A DNA stretch of 44,634 nucleotides from Chitinophagaceae bacterium (GTDB lineage: Bacteria; Bacteroidota; Bacteroidia; Chitinophagales; Chitinophagaceae), in the NCBI GenBank assembly GCA_016720745.1, contig JADKKA010000012.1, positions 1-44,634 of the forward strand, given 5' to 3'. This document shows, piece after piece, positions 1 to 7,788 of the stretch; position 1 is the stretch's first letter; every line of letters starts with the position of its first letter. Both the position numbers and the translations under genes were made by a program. Below the pieces are notes generated by a model that searched no databases, was not told where the DNA came from, and worked only from the letters and a program-made list of their open reading frames with translations.

Positions 1-254
1 CTCATGTATCCAATATTTCTTTTGATCTGCTCATTCTCCTTGTACACATCAAAACCCGCTACTGTGGCTTTGCCTGAACTGGGCATGGATAATCCGCATA
101 ACATCCGCATCGCTGTGGTCTTGCCCGCCCCATTGGCTCCCAGGAAACCGAAGATCTCTCCCTTGTTCACTTCAAAGGAAATAGCATCCACCGCGGTGAA
201 ATCACCAAACTGTTTGGTCAAGGCTTCTGCGGTGATGGCATAGCGACTATTCAT
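1..254 (-). CDS. ABC exporter ATP-binding protein, N-terminal part (runs off left edge)
   Basis: Eighty-four residues of an ABC-type ATPase are visible before the window ends. The Walker A motif GANGAGKT sits at about residues 39-46, after a typical strand/turn (KGEIFGFLG), and the visible part ends in the usual R-N-I-G-Y-M segment before the Q-loop. The start codon overlaps the stop codon of the preceding ATPase gene (shared ATGA), so the two are probably translationally coupled. In the family this protein would pair with the upstream ATPase and with membrane subunits expected just outside the window, to power drug or ion export. The tandem resembles the two halves of E. coli YbhF split into separate genes; that comparison is inference from gene order and motifs. 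Confidence 0.9.
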   Translation of the reverse strand, partial: MNSRYAITAEALTKQFGDFTAVDAISFEVNKGEIFGFLGANGAGKTTAMRMLCGLSMPSSGKATVAGFDVYKENEQIKRNIGYM

Positions 255-1171
255 ACATTTTTCATTAAGGAGATAAAACAATCTTCAATATTGGCTTCCG
301 TTCTTTTGATCACGAGGTCTTTGTTTGTTGTGGGACTGATTCTTTTCTTCAACTCCTCGGCTGCTTCCTCATTCTTCATCACCGCATGATGGTATTCACC
401 AAAGGGATAAGCATCTCTTACAATATCCAGCTCCTGTAATTCGCGGAGCAGGGGAAGCATATTGGCCGACTTCACCGCCATCAGTGGTTGTTTAAATTCA
501 CCAACAACTCCCGATGGGGTATTTATGGAAAGAATTTTTCCTTTTTGTAATAAGGCCACCCGGTCACATAATCCGGCTTCATCCATATAGGGAGTTGATA
601 CCAGGATCGTGATGCCCTTTGCTTTCAACCCCCGGAGCATTTCCCAGAATTCTTTTCGGCTTACCGCATCCACACCAGTAGTTGGTTCATCGAGGAATAA
701 AACTGTGGGACTATGAATCAGGGCACAACTCAAAGCCAGTTTTTGTTTCATACCGCCGGATAATTTTCCGGCTCTTCTGTTTTTGAAAGGTTCTATCTGG
801 ACATAAATATCTTTGATGAGCTCATAGTTTTTTTCAATGCTGGTTTTAAAGATGGTGGCAAAGAATTCCAGATTTTCTTCAACTGTCAGATCCTGGTATA
901 AAGAGAATCGCCCCGGCATATATCCTACCCGGTTGCGGATGGAAGCAAAATCTTTGACCACATCAAAGCCATCAACCGTTGCGGTACCGCTATCCGCCAG
1001 CAACAAAGTGGTAAGGATACGGAAGAGCGATGTCTTACCCGCCCCATCCGGTCCGATGATGCCGAAGAGCTCTCCCTTTTCTACGTTGAAGGAGATATCA
1101 TCGAGAGCGGTGACCTTTTGTTTTTTGGTACCGTAGGTTTTGATGATATGGTTGATACTGACTGCGGGCAT
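251..1171 (-). CDS. ABC transporter ATPase with degenerate Q- and H-loops (YbhF-like half)
   Basis: This 306-residue cytoplasmic ATPase has Walker A GPDGAGKT (residues 40-47), signature LSGGMKQK (137-144) and Walker B VLFLDEP (157-163). Two normally conserved residues are changed. The Q-loop reads GYMPGRF, with Gly where Gln is expected, and the switch region reads STPYMDEA, with Pro where the H-loop His is expected. One nucleotide site of the pair may therefore be catalytically weak, as in other asymmetric ABC exporters. A C-terminal extension of about 90 residues follows the nucleotide-binding domain. The gene lies downstream of the adaptor gene in the same operon and overlaps the next ATPase by 4 bp. 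The exporter family is well supported; the YbhF relationship is inferred from the tetR-tolC-hlyD-ABC-ABC order. Confidence 0.92.
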   Translation of the reverse strand: MPAVSINHIIKTYGTKKQKVTALDDISFNVEKGELFGIIGPDGAGKTSLFRILTTLLLADSGTATVDGFDVVKDFASIRNRVGYMPGRFSLYQDLTVEENLEFFATIFKTSIEKNYELIKDIYVQIEPFKNRRAGKLSGGMKQKLALSCALIHSPTVLFLDEPTTGVDAVSRKEFWEMLRGLKAKGITILVSTPYMDEAGLCDRVALLQKGKILSINTPSGVVGEFKQPLMAVKSANMLPLLRELQELDIVRDAYPFGEYHHAVMKNEEAAEELKKRISPTTNKDLVIKRTEANIEDCFISLMKNV

Positions 1172-1199
1172 GGTGCTGTGTTTCGATATTATTTTATTA

Positions 1200-1266
1200 G
1201 ACCCCTCCGGGGTCTGGTTTCATTTATTATGTTGTGTTGTTACCAAAATTGTGCCCCTCCGGGGCA
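1200..1266. repeat. Two CCCCTCCGGGG hairpins between adaptor and ATPase genes
   Basis: Two short perfect hairpins share the core CCCC-TCC-GGGG. The first is GACCCC/GGGGTC at 1200-1214 and the second TGCCCC/GGGGCA at 1252-1266, separated by AT-rich sequence. They lie in the 226-bp gap inside the exporter operon. The rest of the gap is AT-rich with C-A-A-T-T-T-T-like short repeats and holds no gene that I can see. They could be REP-like palindromes, or could tune expression of the ATPases relative to the adaptor. Confidence 0.55.
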
Positions 1267-1380
1267 GTTTTCAATTTGGCGTTTGATTTGAAATAAGCGT
1301 TTGTTTCAGTTTAAACGGCGCCTAACAATTTTCCCCTTTCAATTCTCAATTTTCAACTCCGGAAATCCTCCAATTAGTAC

Positions 1381-1415
1381 GGACTCACGACTCCGGACTA
1401 TCGACTCAGGACTAT
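1381..1415. repeat. GACTC micro-repeat tract overlapping the adaptor stop codon
   Basis: Degenerate 8-9 bp units of the form N-GACTC-N or N-GACTA-N follow each other (ggactcacgactccggact and onward). The tract crosses the stop codon of the HlyD-type gene, so its last few codons (E-I-V-L-S-R-stop) are written in repeat sequence. The same kind of tract recurs at 5121-5241 and 6607-6649. Confidence 0.6.
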
Positions 1416-2341
1416 TTCCCCGTACATCCCAATCTTCAGCAACCCATCATTCTTCACTCTTACTTTGATTGCATACACAAGGTTGGCTCTTTCTTCCTTG
1501 GTCTGGATGGTCTTGGGGGTGAACTCCGCTTTATCACTGATCCAGCTGATGGTACCTGTGGTTTCACGGTATTTATTTTTTCCATCGTCGGTAAAGACTT
1601 TTACGGTTTGTCCGAGTTTGACCTGCGATAACTGACTACCGGTGATATAGGCCCTTAATGTCATCGTGCGGAGATCCGCAATTTTATACAAGGCTTTTCC
1701 AGGAGAAGTGATCTCTCCCTCCATGGCATACTTGGTGATGATGGTTCCCTGTACCGGATTTAAAATATTGGCCCTTCCTGCCTGGTCCTTGATCTGCGCG
1801 GCCCTTTTTCTTAGAGGTTCGGCTTCACTGAGGATGCTGCGGTTCTGGGTGGCGATATTGCTTTGTTGCACGTTGATCTGCTGTGTGGTTACCGCCATAT
1901 TCCGCACCGCCACATCAATCTGCGCATTGATATCATCGAGTTGTTTACCGGTGGCCGCATCGGCCTTGATCAGGTTTTCAATCCTGGCTCTTTCATGTGT
2001 CAGGTTATTGAGTTGCGATTGCTGCACGGCCAGCTGGTTGCGGAGTAATTGTACCTGCGGAGTCACATCTGCTGTCTTCTGGTTCAGCGCATTGATGCTC
2101 GCTTCGACTTGTTGTTCCTGTAAGGAGAGATTGGTGGCATCCACCATGCCCACGATACTGTCTTTGGCGATCTCCTGCCCTTCTTCAATTTGGAGGAAAG
2201 AATCTTGCCACCCAGTTCGGAGGAAACGATTACTTCATCCGTTTCAAATGTGCCGGAAGCATCAAATTTGTTGCCTTTTTTGTTGCAGGCCTGCAGCCCG
2301 AAAAACAGGGTGAGACTTGCGAGGTAGACCAATTGTTTCAT
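1398..2341 (-). CDS. HlyD-family efflux adaptor lipoprotein, one frameshift
   Basis: This is the periplasmic adaptor that should link the ABC exporter to the TolC-type channel. The start at 2341 gives a lipoprotein signal with lipobox GLQAC, followed by the biotinyl/lipoyl-like segment (SELGGKILS). A long coiled-coil hairpin of about 120 residues, rich in Gln and Leu, comes next. The second half of the lipoyl domain (NPVQGTIITKYAMEGE) and a beta-barrel domain close the protein at GMYGEIVLSR. The frame breaks near 2192-2199. Adding one base restores I-L-S-L-Q-I-E-E-G-Q, the canonical continuation, so the open frame from 2153 to 1398 is the C-terminal part. The repaired length is about 314 residues, normal for the family. 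A sequencing error is more likely than a dead gene, because both neighbours are intact. Confidence 0.85.
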
Positions 2342-2366
2342 GTTAAATTTCGTTTATGGATCAGGG

Positions 2367-3635
2367 TTAGTTGCTTTGTCCTGAAATGGTTTGGTAATTG
2401 ATTTGTGCCTGGATCAACTGCACCTGGTGCGTGATCAGCGACTGACGGGCCTGGTCTTCTGCATTCACTTCCCGCAGGTAATCATTGGCGGTGATGACCC
2501 CGTTTTCCAATTGGGCTTTCGCCGCATCCTTTACTTTGATCCGCAGGTCAATGATCTCCTGATCGGTGCTGACCAGTTTCTGCAGTTTGTCAATTTCTGA
2601 TTGCTGCTGTTTTAATTGTGTATTGGTGTTCAGGAGAAAGACATCTTTCTGGATATCGATGGTTTTCTGGTTCAGCTCCAGGAGTTTCTTTTCATTCTTT
2701 CGGGTATAGAGTCCGCCGAATGACCAGCTGAGTCTGACACCCGTGGTATAGAAAAAAGCAAAATCATTTTTTAAGAAATTCAAACCCGGACGACCATAAC
2801 CACCCTGCCAGAAGAAACTGGCTTTTGGTTTATTCTTAGCATCAATCAATCCGACCTGACTGCCCAGCAGTTTTTGCTGGGAGCTGAATAATTGCAGTTC
2901 AGGACGATTGATATCCGGAGTGATCGATGATTTTGCCAGCGGCTTTTCCAGTTTGGTATTTTCCGGAAGTGGCTGATTGATAAAAAGCGAGAGCACATCC
3001 AGGAACCCTTTTCTGGAAGATTGCAGTTCAATTATTCGCTGATCGGCTTTGAGCAGTTCGGCTTTAAGTACATTCAGGTTAGAACGAAAAGCCACGCCAT
3101 TATTCACCTGGGCTTCCACTCTTTTGATACCATTATTGAGATCGGATTTGACCAGCTCTACCTGTTTGAGTTGTTCATCGAGGAATAATACGCCAAGGAA
3201 TAACTGGTTGATTCGCTCATTGAGTTTGTATAATTCCACTTCCAGTTTTTGTTGCTCTGTAGTTTCATTGAATTGCTGAATGGCTTTCTGTTGTTTGATC
3301 ATCCCGCCATCATAGATCAGCTGACTGATATCGGCCAGCAGTTTATACTGGTCTTTATTGAGCGGATCTACCGTAACACCGGGAATCGGTATTTTAATTT
3401 GTGTGACTTCAGATTGATAAGTAGCCTGTCCGTTCAGACTGAACTGCGGCAGAAATCCCTTGCCGAGATTATCAATGGTCCAGTCGCGGGTTTGCCGGAT
3501 GAGTTCCCGCTGTTTCACCAGTGGATAATTGGCCCTGGCCAGGTCATAGGCTTTTTGCAGGCTGAGTGGTTCCTGTGCGGAAGCTGTCATCAGTAGCATG
3601 CACAGATGCCCGATGAGCGCCGTTATTTTTTTCAT
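2367..3635 (-). CDS. TolC-like outer-membrane efflux protein
   Basis: This 422-residue protein begins with a signal peptide ending near TASAQE. It then shows two OEP-type halves: an opening SLQKAYDLARANYPLVKQ, typical of the first helix of TolC channels, and a second repeat around LKQQQSEIDKLQKL. Long amphipathic helices and short beta segments (SWSFGGLYTR, LSADISQLIYDGG-like) match the trimeric outer-membrane barrel and periplasmic tunnel family. It is placed between tetR and the adaptor, 8 bp after the tetR stop and 25 bp before the adaptor start, so it is part of the exporter operon. Substrate cannot be inferred. Confidence 0.93.
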   Translation of the reverse strand: MKKITALIGHLCMLLMTASAQEPLSLQKAYDLARANYPLVKQRELIRQTRDWTIDNLGKGFLPQFSLNGQATYQSEVTQIKIPIPGVTVDPLNKDQYKLLADISQLIYDGGMIKQQKAIQQFNETTEQQKLEVELYKLNERINQLFLGVLFLDEQLKQVELVKSDLNNGIKRVEAQVNNGVAFRSNLNVLKAELLKADQRIIELQSSRKGFLDVLSLFINQPLPENTKLEKPLAKSSITPDINRPELQLFSSQQKLLGSQVGLIDAKNKPKASFFWQGGYGRPGLNFLKNDFAFFYTTGVRLSWSFGGLYTRKNEKKLLELNQKTIDIQKDVFLLNTNTQLKQQQSEIDKLQKLVSTDQEIIDLRIKVKDAAKAQLENGVITANDYLREVNAEDQARQSLITHQVQLIQAQINYQTISGQSN

Positions 3636-3643
3636 GTTGGTCT

Positions 3644-4261
3644 TTATTTCCTGATTGCGTTGATAATAAATGACGGTATTTCCTTTTTGCGTTGTTCCAT
3701 GATCTCTCTGAATTGTTTATCACTCAGTCGCAGGTTGCGGACAAACATGGGTTTACCCACAAAAGGAAAAATGGTCATCGAAATCATATTCATCAGCAGG
3801 TGGACCGGACTGATGGGACGGATTCTTCCTGCTTTTATTTCTGTTTCTATTTGTTCTAATAATTTGCCGGGTTTGGGCAGGTTATCCTTTCCCCAGATTT
3901 TATACATAAACTGATCGGGATCCCGGTTGATTTCATTGAGTACAAACCAGGGGAGGTAGGGATTCTCCACCATTTCATCAATATACTCGCTGACGAAGGT
4001 TTCGATCTTATCAAACAGCGGTTGTTCTGAGGCAAAAATGGCATTGATGGTGGGAAAGAATTTCTGGGCTTCTGCGAGGAAGACGGTTTCAAATAATTTG
4101 TCCTTATCCCTGAAATAATAATGGAGCAGGGCCTTGTTCATCCCCGCTTCATCAGCAATATCCTGCATCCTGGCCCCGGCCATGCCTTTTGTAGTAAACA
4201 CTTTGCGGGCGGCTGCCAGGATTTTTTCTTCCGTTCCGGTATCTTTTGCCTTTTTAACCAT
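3644..4261 (-). CDS. TetR-family repressor of the exporter operon
   Basis: This 205-residue regulator has a classical TetR N-terminal helix-turn-helix at about residues 12-60 (ILAAARKVFTTKG, then MQDIADEAGMNKALLHYYF and the FRDKDKLF linker). A helical ligand-binding domain with little sequence conservation follows. It is the first gene of the operon tetR-tolC-hlyD-ABC-ABC. A perfect palindrome sits between its promoter and its start codon, so autorepression is the simplest model, relieved by an unknown ligand carried by the pump. The same order of regulator and exporter occurs around E. coli cecR (ybiH), which is a naming parallel and not proof of orthology. Confidence 0.92.
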   Translation of the reverse strand: MVKKAKDTGTEEKILAAARKVFTTKGMAGARMQDIADEAGMNKALLHYYFRDKDKLFETVFLAEAQKFFPTINAIFASEQPLFDKIETFVSEYIDEMVENPYLPWFVLNEINRDPDQFMYKIWGKDNLPKPGKLLEQIETEIKAGRIRPISPVHLLMNMISMTIFPFVGKPMFVRNLRLSDKQFREIMEQRKKEIPSFIINAIRK

Positions 4262-4266
4262 TCAGT

Positions 4267-4282
4267 TTAACCATTTGGTTAA
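4267..4282. promoter_or_regulatory. Probable TetR operator (16-bp palindrome)
   Basis: The sequence TTAACCA-TT-TGGTTAA is a perfect inverted repeat with 7-bp arms and a 2-bp centre. It lies 5 bp upstream of the tetR start codon and directly beside the -7 box. A third half-site in direct orientation (TTTAACCA, 4253-4260) overlaps the first codons of tetR. Position and symmetry fit an operator bound by a TetR dimer that would block transcription initiation. Confidence 0.7.
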
Positions 4283-4313
4283 CAAAACTAGGCAGGCCGT
4301 TCCTTCCGGCCAA
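4283..4313 (-). promoter_or_regulatory. Bacteroidota-type promoter of the exporter operon
   Basis: On the minus strand TAGTTTTG (4283-4290) matches the Bacteroidota -7 consensus TAnnTTTG exactly. TTG at 4311-4313 lies 20 bp further upstream, fitting the -33 box. Initiation would fall inside the TTAACCA palindrome, only about 20 bp before the tetR start, giving a very short leader. Confidence 0.65.
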
Positions 4314-4452
4314 ATTAATTTTGGATGAACGGTTATTGAGTATGGTGAATTTTGAATTTTAAATTTTGAATGGGGGGCCCTATTGTTTGGTTGTGTGGGT
4401 AGACGTATACGCTTGGCTTTGGGTAACAGCTTTTTATCAATTGCTATACCCG

Positions 4453-4950
4453 TTATCCGTTTCGGCTGCTTTTAAGTCGGCGGTTAGCTATAAAGGCCAG
4501 TGGCAGTCCAATAGCAACGATGATGATGAGCATCCCGATCAGGGCCTGTTTCCATTGAAAGGGGATAGCGGGAGCCTGGCTGAGGGGTACGATCAACTGT
4601 GTCATGATGGCCCATACCATGGCGCCGTAACCAATACCGGTGAGGATCCAGTTGGTCCGGATTGCTTTGATATTTGCATAAGCCCAGAAGAAAATGATTG
4701 TCCAGATCATGGCAATCAGCAGGTGAAATGCAATGCCTGCCATCAGCATATCTGTTCCTCCCTTTAATGCTGTTGATCCGAACACTGCACTGGCAATAAA
4801 ATGGAATATTTTTTCAGGGTGCTTCCCTCCTTTCACCAGGTAACTGATAATGGCAGCGATGCCATCCAGTATTCCCACCAGCAAACCGGCAGATAATATT
4901 AAACGGGTAGTTAATACTCCTTTGAGGTTGTTTGCGGGTAGATTATTCAT
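4453..4950 (-). CDS. Small multi-pass inner-membrane protein
   Basis: This 165-residue protein has about four hydrophobic helices (roughly residues 15-37, 66-90, 100-122 and 135-157) and a basic C-terminus (NRRLKSSRNG). Charged residues are confined to the ends and loops. It has the general look of YagU/DUF1440-like membrane proteins, but I cannot assign it with certainty and no catalytic motif is visible. It lies upstream of the tetR operon on the same strand. The 190-bp gap between them contains a TTTTGAATTTT-like AT repeat (about 4343-4372), so it is probably a separate transcription unit. Confidence 0.75.
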   Translation of the reverse strand: MNNLPANNLKGVLTTRLILSAGLLVGILDGIAAIISYLVKGGKHPEKIFHFIASAVFGSTALKGGTDMLMAGIAFHLLIAMIWTIIFFWAYANIKAIRTNWILTGIGYGAMVWAIMTQLIVPLSQAPAIPFQWKQALIGMLIIIVAIGLPLAFIANRRLKSSRNG

Positions 4951-5120
4951 GGTGAAATATTTAATTAGACTAGCCCCTTTTACATACTGCTCCGCCTAGC
5001 AAGCAGCAGCGTAAATATATTAGGTTCCTGACTTGGTTCTGGAATGAGATGTGTTTAGGAGACAGATGAGCAAAATGAAAATCAAGATTTCTCGCCCAGC
5101 CTTGAACAGCTCAAACTGCC

Positions 5121-5241
5121 TCCCACTCCCGACTCCAACGCCTCTTCACTCCCAACTCTTGACTCCAGACTCTTGACTCTCTACTCCCGAATGCCGGCTC
5201 TCGCTTCCAGACTATCGACTAACGACTAAAGACTAACGACT
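5121..5241. repeat. Long GACTC/GACTA micro-repeat tract
   Basis: About 120 bp consist almost wholly of degenerate units such as cgactcc, tgactcc, agactct and cgactaa. The tract fills the space just after the homogentisate dioxygenase stop codon (5248), in the 297-bp gap up to the membrane-protein gene. The rest of the gap (4951-5120) shows nothing recognisable. No coding capacity or perfect tandem period is seen; the phase drifts between 7 and 11 bp. Confidence 0.65.
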
Positions 5242-5247
5242 TCTCTC

Positions 5248-6405
5248 TCACTCCGCCCAACTCATCACATAATCCTTATTCTCTATCTCCAGCGCCTGCT
5301 TCGTGATCATCAGCGGCCGGAAAGTATCCACCATCACCGCCAGTTCTTTGGTCTCTTTGGCGCCGATGCTTTTTTCTACAGCACCCGGGTGCGGACCATG
5401 TGGAATACCCGCTGGGTGCAGAGTGATCATACCACGGGTGACGTGTTTGCGGCTCATGAAATCACCATCCACATAATACAGCACTTCATCACTATCAATA
5501 TTGCTGTGGTTATATGGTGCAGGAATGGCCTGCGGATGGTAATCATATAAACGGGGTACAAAGGAACAGACCACAAAGGCATTAGTCTCGAAGGTCTGGT
5601 GGATCGGTGGCGGCATATGTACCCTTCCCGTGATCGGTTCAAAATCGTGGATGGAAAATATATAGGGATAGCAGCAGCCGTCCCAGCCGATCACATCAAA
5701 GGGATGGGTGCCGTAGTGCAGTCCGTAGAGCATGCCTTTCTTCTTGGCACGGATCAGGAAGTCACCGGTCTGATCAAATGTCTGCAGGTCCTGCGGTGGC
5801 CGAATATCCCTTTCACAATAAGGAGAATGTTCCATTAATTGTCCGAACCGGCTCATATAGCGTTTGGGATAACGCAGGGGGGAGAATGACTCCACAATAA
5901 AAAGCCGGTTGGCGGTAGTGGCAAAATCAATCTGGTAGATCGTTCCCCTGGGCAGTACGATATAATCGCCATAACTGAAGGGCAGTTGTCCGTATTGGGT
6001 TTTCACCACACCGCTGCCTTCATGCACAAAGATCATTTCATCAGCATCGGTGTTTTTATAAAAATAATCTCCGGTGCCGCTCTCCGGTGCTGCCAGTACG
6101 ATATGACAATCGCTGTTCACCAGTACGGGTACCCGGCTTTGCAGGTATTCACCTCCGGGTTTTACATGAAAGCCTTCAAAGCAGCGGTGCTGCAGCATTT
6201 TCTCTTCTGCGATCTGCGGACTCACATCCTGCTGCGGTTCTGTCCTTATAATCTGTGTGGGCGGGTGACAATGATATAACAACGCATAATCATCGCTGAA
6301 CCCTTCGGTGGAGAACAATTGTTCATGATACAAGGAACCGTCGGGTTTGCGAAACTGGGTGTGGCGTTTGTGGGGGATGGAGCCGAGTTTATAATAATGT
6401 GCCAT
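5248..6405 (-). CDS. hmgA: Homogentisate 1,2-dioxygenase
   Basis: The enzyme opens the aromatic ring of homogentisate to maleylacetoacetate in tyrosine and phenylalanine catabolism, using Fe(II) in the cytoplasm. The 385-residue protein has the double-cupin layout of the shorter bacterial form. Family marks include HPFDVIGWDG (234-243), the RVHMPPPIHQTFE region (261-273) and GIPHGPHPG (333-341). The candidate iron ligands are His300, His336 and an acid at 306-307. The two His residues keep the 36-residue spacing known from the human enzyme (His335, His371). The acid position reads D-E here, so either residue could replace the human Glu341. No other tyrosine-pathway gene is in the window, and GACTC micro-repeats lie on both sides. 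Confidence 0.93.
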   Translation of the reverse strand: MAHYYKLGSIPHKRHTQFRKPDGSLYHEQLFSTEGFSDDYALLYHCHPPTQIIRTEPQQDVSPQIAEEKMLQHRCFEGFHVKPGGEYLQSRVPVLVNSDCHIVLAAPESGTGDYFYKNTDADEMIFVHEGSGVVKTQYGQLPFSYGDYIVLPRGTIYQIDFATTANRLFIVESFSPLRYPKRYMSRFGQLMEHSPYCERDIRPPQDLQTFDQTGDFLIRAKKKGMLYGLHYGTHPFDVIGWDGCCYPYIFSIHDFEPITGRVHMPPPIHQTFETNAFVVCSFVPRLYDYHPQAIPAPYNHSNIDSDEVLYYVDGDFMSRKHVTRGMITLHPAGIPHGPHPGAVEKSIGAKETKELAVMVDTFRPLMITKQALEIENKDYVMSWAE

Positions 6406-6804
6406 GGGATGGGTATTAGGTATTAGGAATTGGGTATTGCTTGCCCGCCGTAGCCTAAGCGAAGGCGGGGGTTTACTATAGCATTAGAGTCTTTTTAGGA
6501 CTCATGATCTATTAAGACATTTAGCTATAGAAACCTGTCTGAAATAAAATTACTGAATTAGATTGAGTACGCTGAATATGAAAACCGCGGCCTGATCGCA
6601 GTAGCCTAACGACTCTTTCTCTCGACTCTAGACTCAAGACTCTCGACTGTCCTCAACGGCGACCATGAGGAAACAAAACTTCCATCTGCGCTTGTCGATA
6701 TAATAAGTAAAGTTGCGGTGAAAAGGCATGGGGTAAAGGTAGGGATTTTGGGGAATCGGTAAAATAGCCCTTGCGGCGGGAAAAACTAAAACCTGATAGG
6801 GCTT
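6406..6804. other. Intergenic region with several repeat types
   Basis: No gene is visible in these 399 bp. It starts with a GGTATTAG-type micro-repeat (6412-6440), then a hairpin CCCGCC/GGCGGG around a GTAGCCTAAGCGAA loop (about 6449-6471). A GAGTC/GACTC hairpin (about 6487-6503) and a GACTC micro-repeat tract (6607-6649) follow. The last 130 bp show nothing recognisable. Confidence 0.6.
6607..6649. repeat. GACTC micro-repeat tract
   Basis: Five GACTC or GACTG units at 8-10 bp spacing (aacgactctttctctcgact and onward) repeat the pattern seen at 1381-1415 and 5121-5241. All three tracts are on the same strand and intergenic. Confidence 0.55.
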
Positions 6805-7248
6805 TTATACGTAAATAATATAATAAAATGCCAGTAAGGAATATGTAATCAGGTTGGCAAAAATTGTGAATAGAATAATCCTTTTATTTGGAAAGTGCTT
6901 CTTCAGAAACCAGCTGTTAACCGGGATCTCAATCAGCAGGGTCATGACGAATGCAAGGAGATAAACAATCAGTTGATGAGATTTTGACTCATAAAAAGTC
7001 TTGATATCCATTCCATTTCCCCAAAGCCTTAGCACCAGTTCGTCTATCCAGATCAGGATACCCAGCATTCCGGCCACGGTACTGGCCAGATTGGCCATAA
7101 AGACTGCAATCAGTACTTTTTTATTAAACCATCGGGGGCTTAGCGTTCTGCTGAGAAAAGCTGTCTCTATAAAAAGAACAATGAGTAGCTGAATAATCCC
7201 GCTCAGGAACTCCATCAGACCTATTATCATGTTCAATAAAAGCATCAC
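6805..7248 (-). CDS. Hypothetical membrane protein, four helices
   Basis: This 147-residue protein is strongly hydrophobic, with helices at about 6-32, 44-70, 92-113 and 121-145 and short loops. The only longer polar loop (about 75-90) contains LRLWGNGMDIKTFYESK. I do not recognise a family. Its size, ILV-rich helices and lack of catalytic motif allow no functional call. It stands alone between the dioxygenase region and a soluble hypothetical gene on the same strand. Confidence 0.7.
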   Translation of the reverse strand: MMLLLNMIIGLMEFLSGIIQLLIVLFIETAFLSRTLSPRWFNKKVLIAVFMANLASTVAGMLGILIWIDELVLRLWGNGMDIKTFYESKSHQLIVYLLAFVMTLLIEIPVNSWFLKKHFPNKRIILFTIFANLITYSLLAFYYIIYV

Positions 7249-7305
7249 TGAAAGTTATAAATCCTCTTCGTAAAGGCCCAAAAATATTGAGTTGGCGAAC
7301 TGTCT

Positions 7306-7725
7306 TTACTTACCCGGTGGCTTCAGCTTACTAAGATCGATCCCCGCTTTCATCGCCAGTTTAGCCAGGTCTTCAATCATCTTTTGCTCATAGGAAACAG
7401 AATGATCCTCGATATCAATCCCCAGGATATCACCAATAACAGCATACAACTCATAACAAAACTCCTCATCCTCGGTATCCAGTCCATGATCTTTGACCCT
7501 TTCGAGAGAATCTCTTACAATTTGGCGGAGTTGGTCTTCTGTAATGGCAGGCTTTTCGAGTGCTTCCAGCAGTGCCGTGCAACAGGCGTTCATTTCAGTG
7601 TTGATGAAAAGTTTATCCTCTGGGGTGGAGTTAGCGACGCCGGGTTGGAGATGGAGGTAGGTTTGGAACTTATCTTCTTGAATAAATCTTACTAATTCTA
7701 ACTTAATTGTCTCAATATTTTTCAT
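7306..7725 (-). CDS. Hypothetical soluble protein (DUF4844-like)
   Basis: This 139-residue, acidic, mostly helical protein has no signal peptide or membrane segment. Conserved-looking features are LHLQPGVANSTPEDKLFINTE near residues 24-44, two cysteines (CC, 48-49) and an acidic stretch DTEDEEFCYELY. It recalls the DUF4844 family of small Bacteroidota proteins, but I cannot confirm this by eye. No neighbour gives a functional hint. Confidence 0.65.
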   Translation of the reverse strand: MKNIETIKLELVRFIQEDKFQTYLHLQPGVANSTPEDKLFINTEMNACCTALLEALEKPAITEDQLRQIVRDSLERVKDHGLDTEDEEFCYELYAVIGDILGIDIEDHSVSYEQKMIEDLAKLAMKAGIDLSKLKPPGK

Positions 7726-7788
7726 ACGCCAGATTAAAAATGTTTTACAACCTTTAATTAGTTATTATCATTATCAAAAGTATTAATA

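Noticed and set aside
6805..7248. Toxin-antitoxin or holin reading of the small membrane protein
   Set aside because: There is no partner gene in the same unit, and its length and four-helix topology are too general for such a call.
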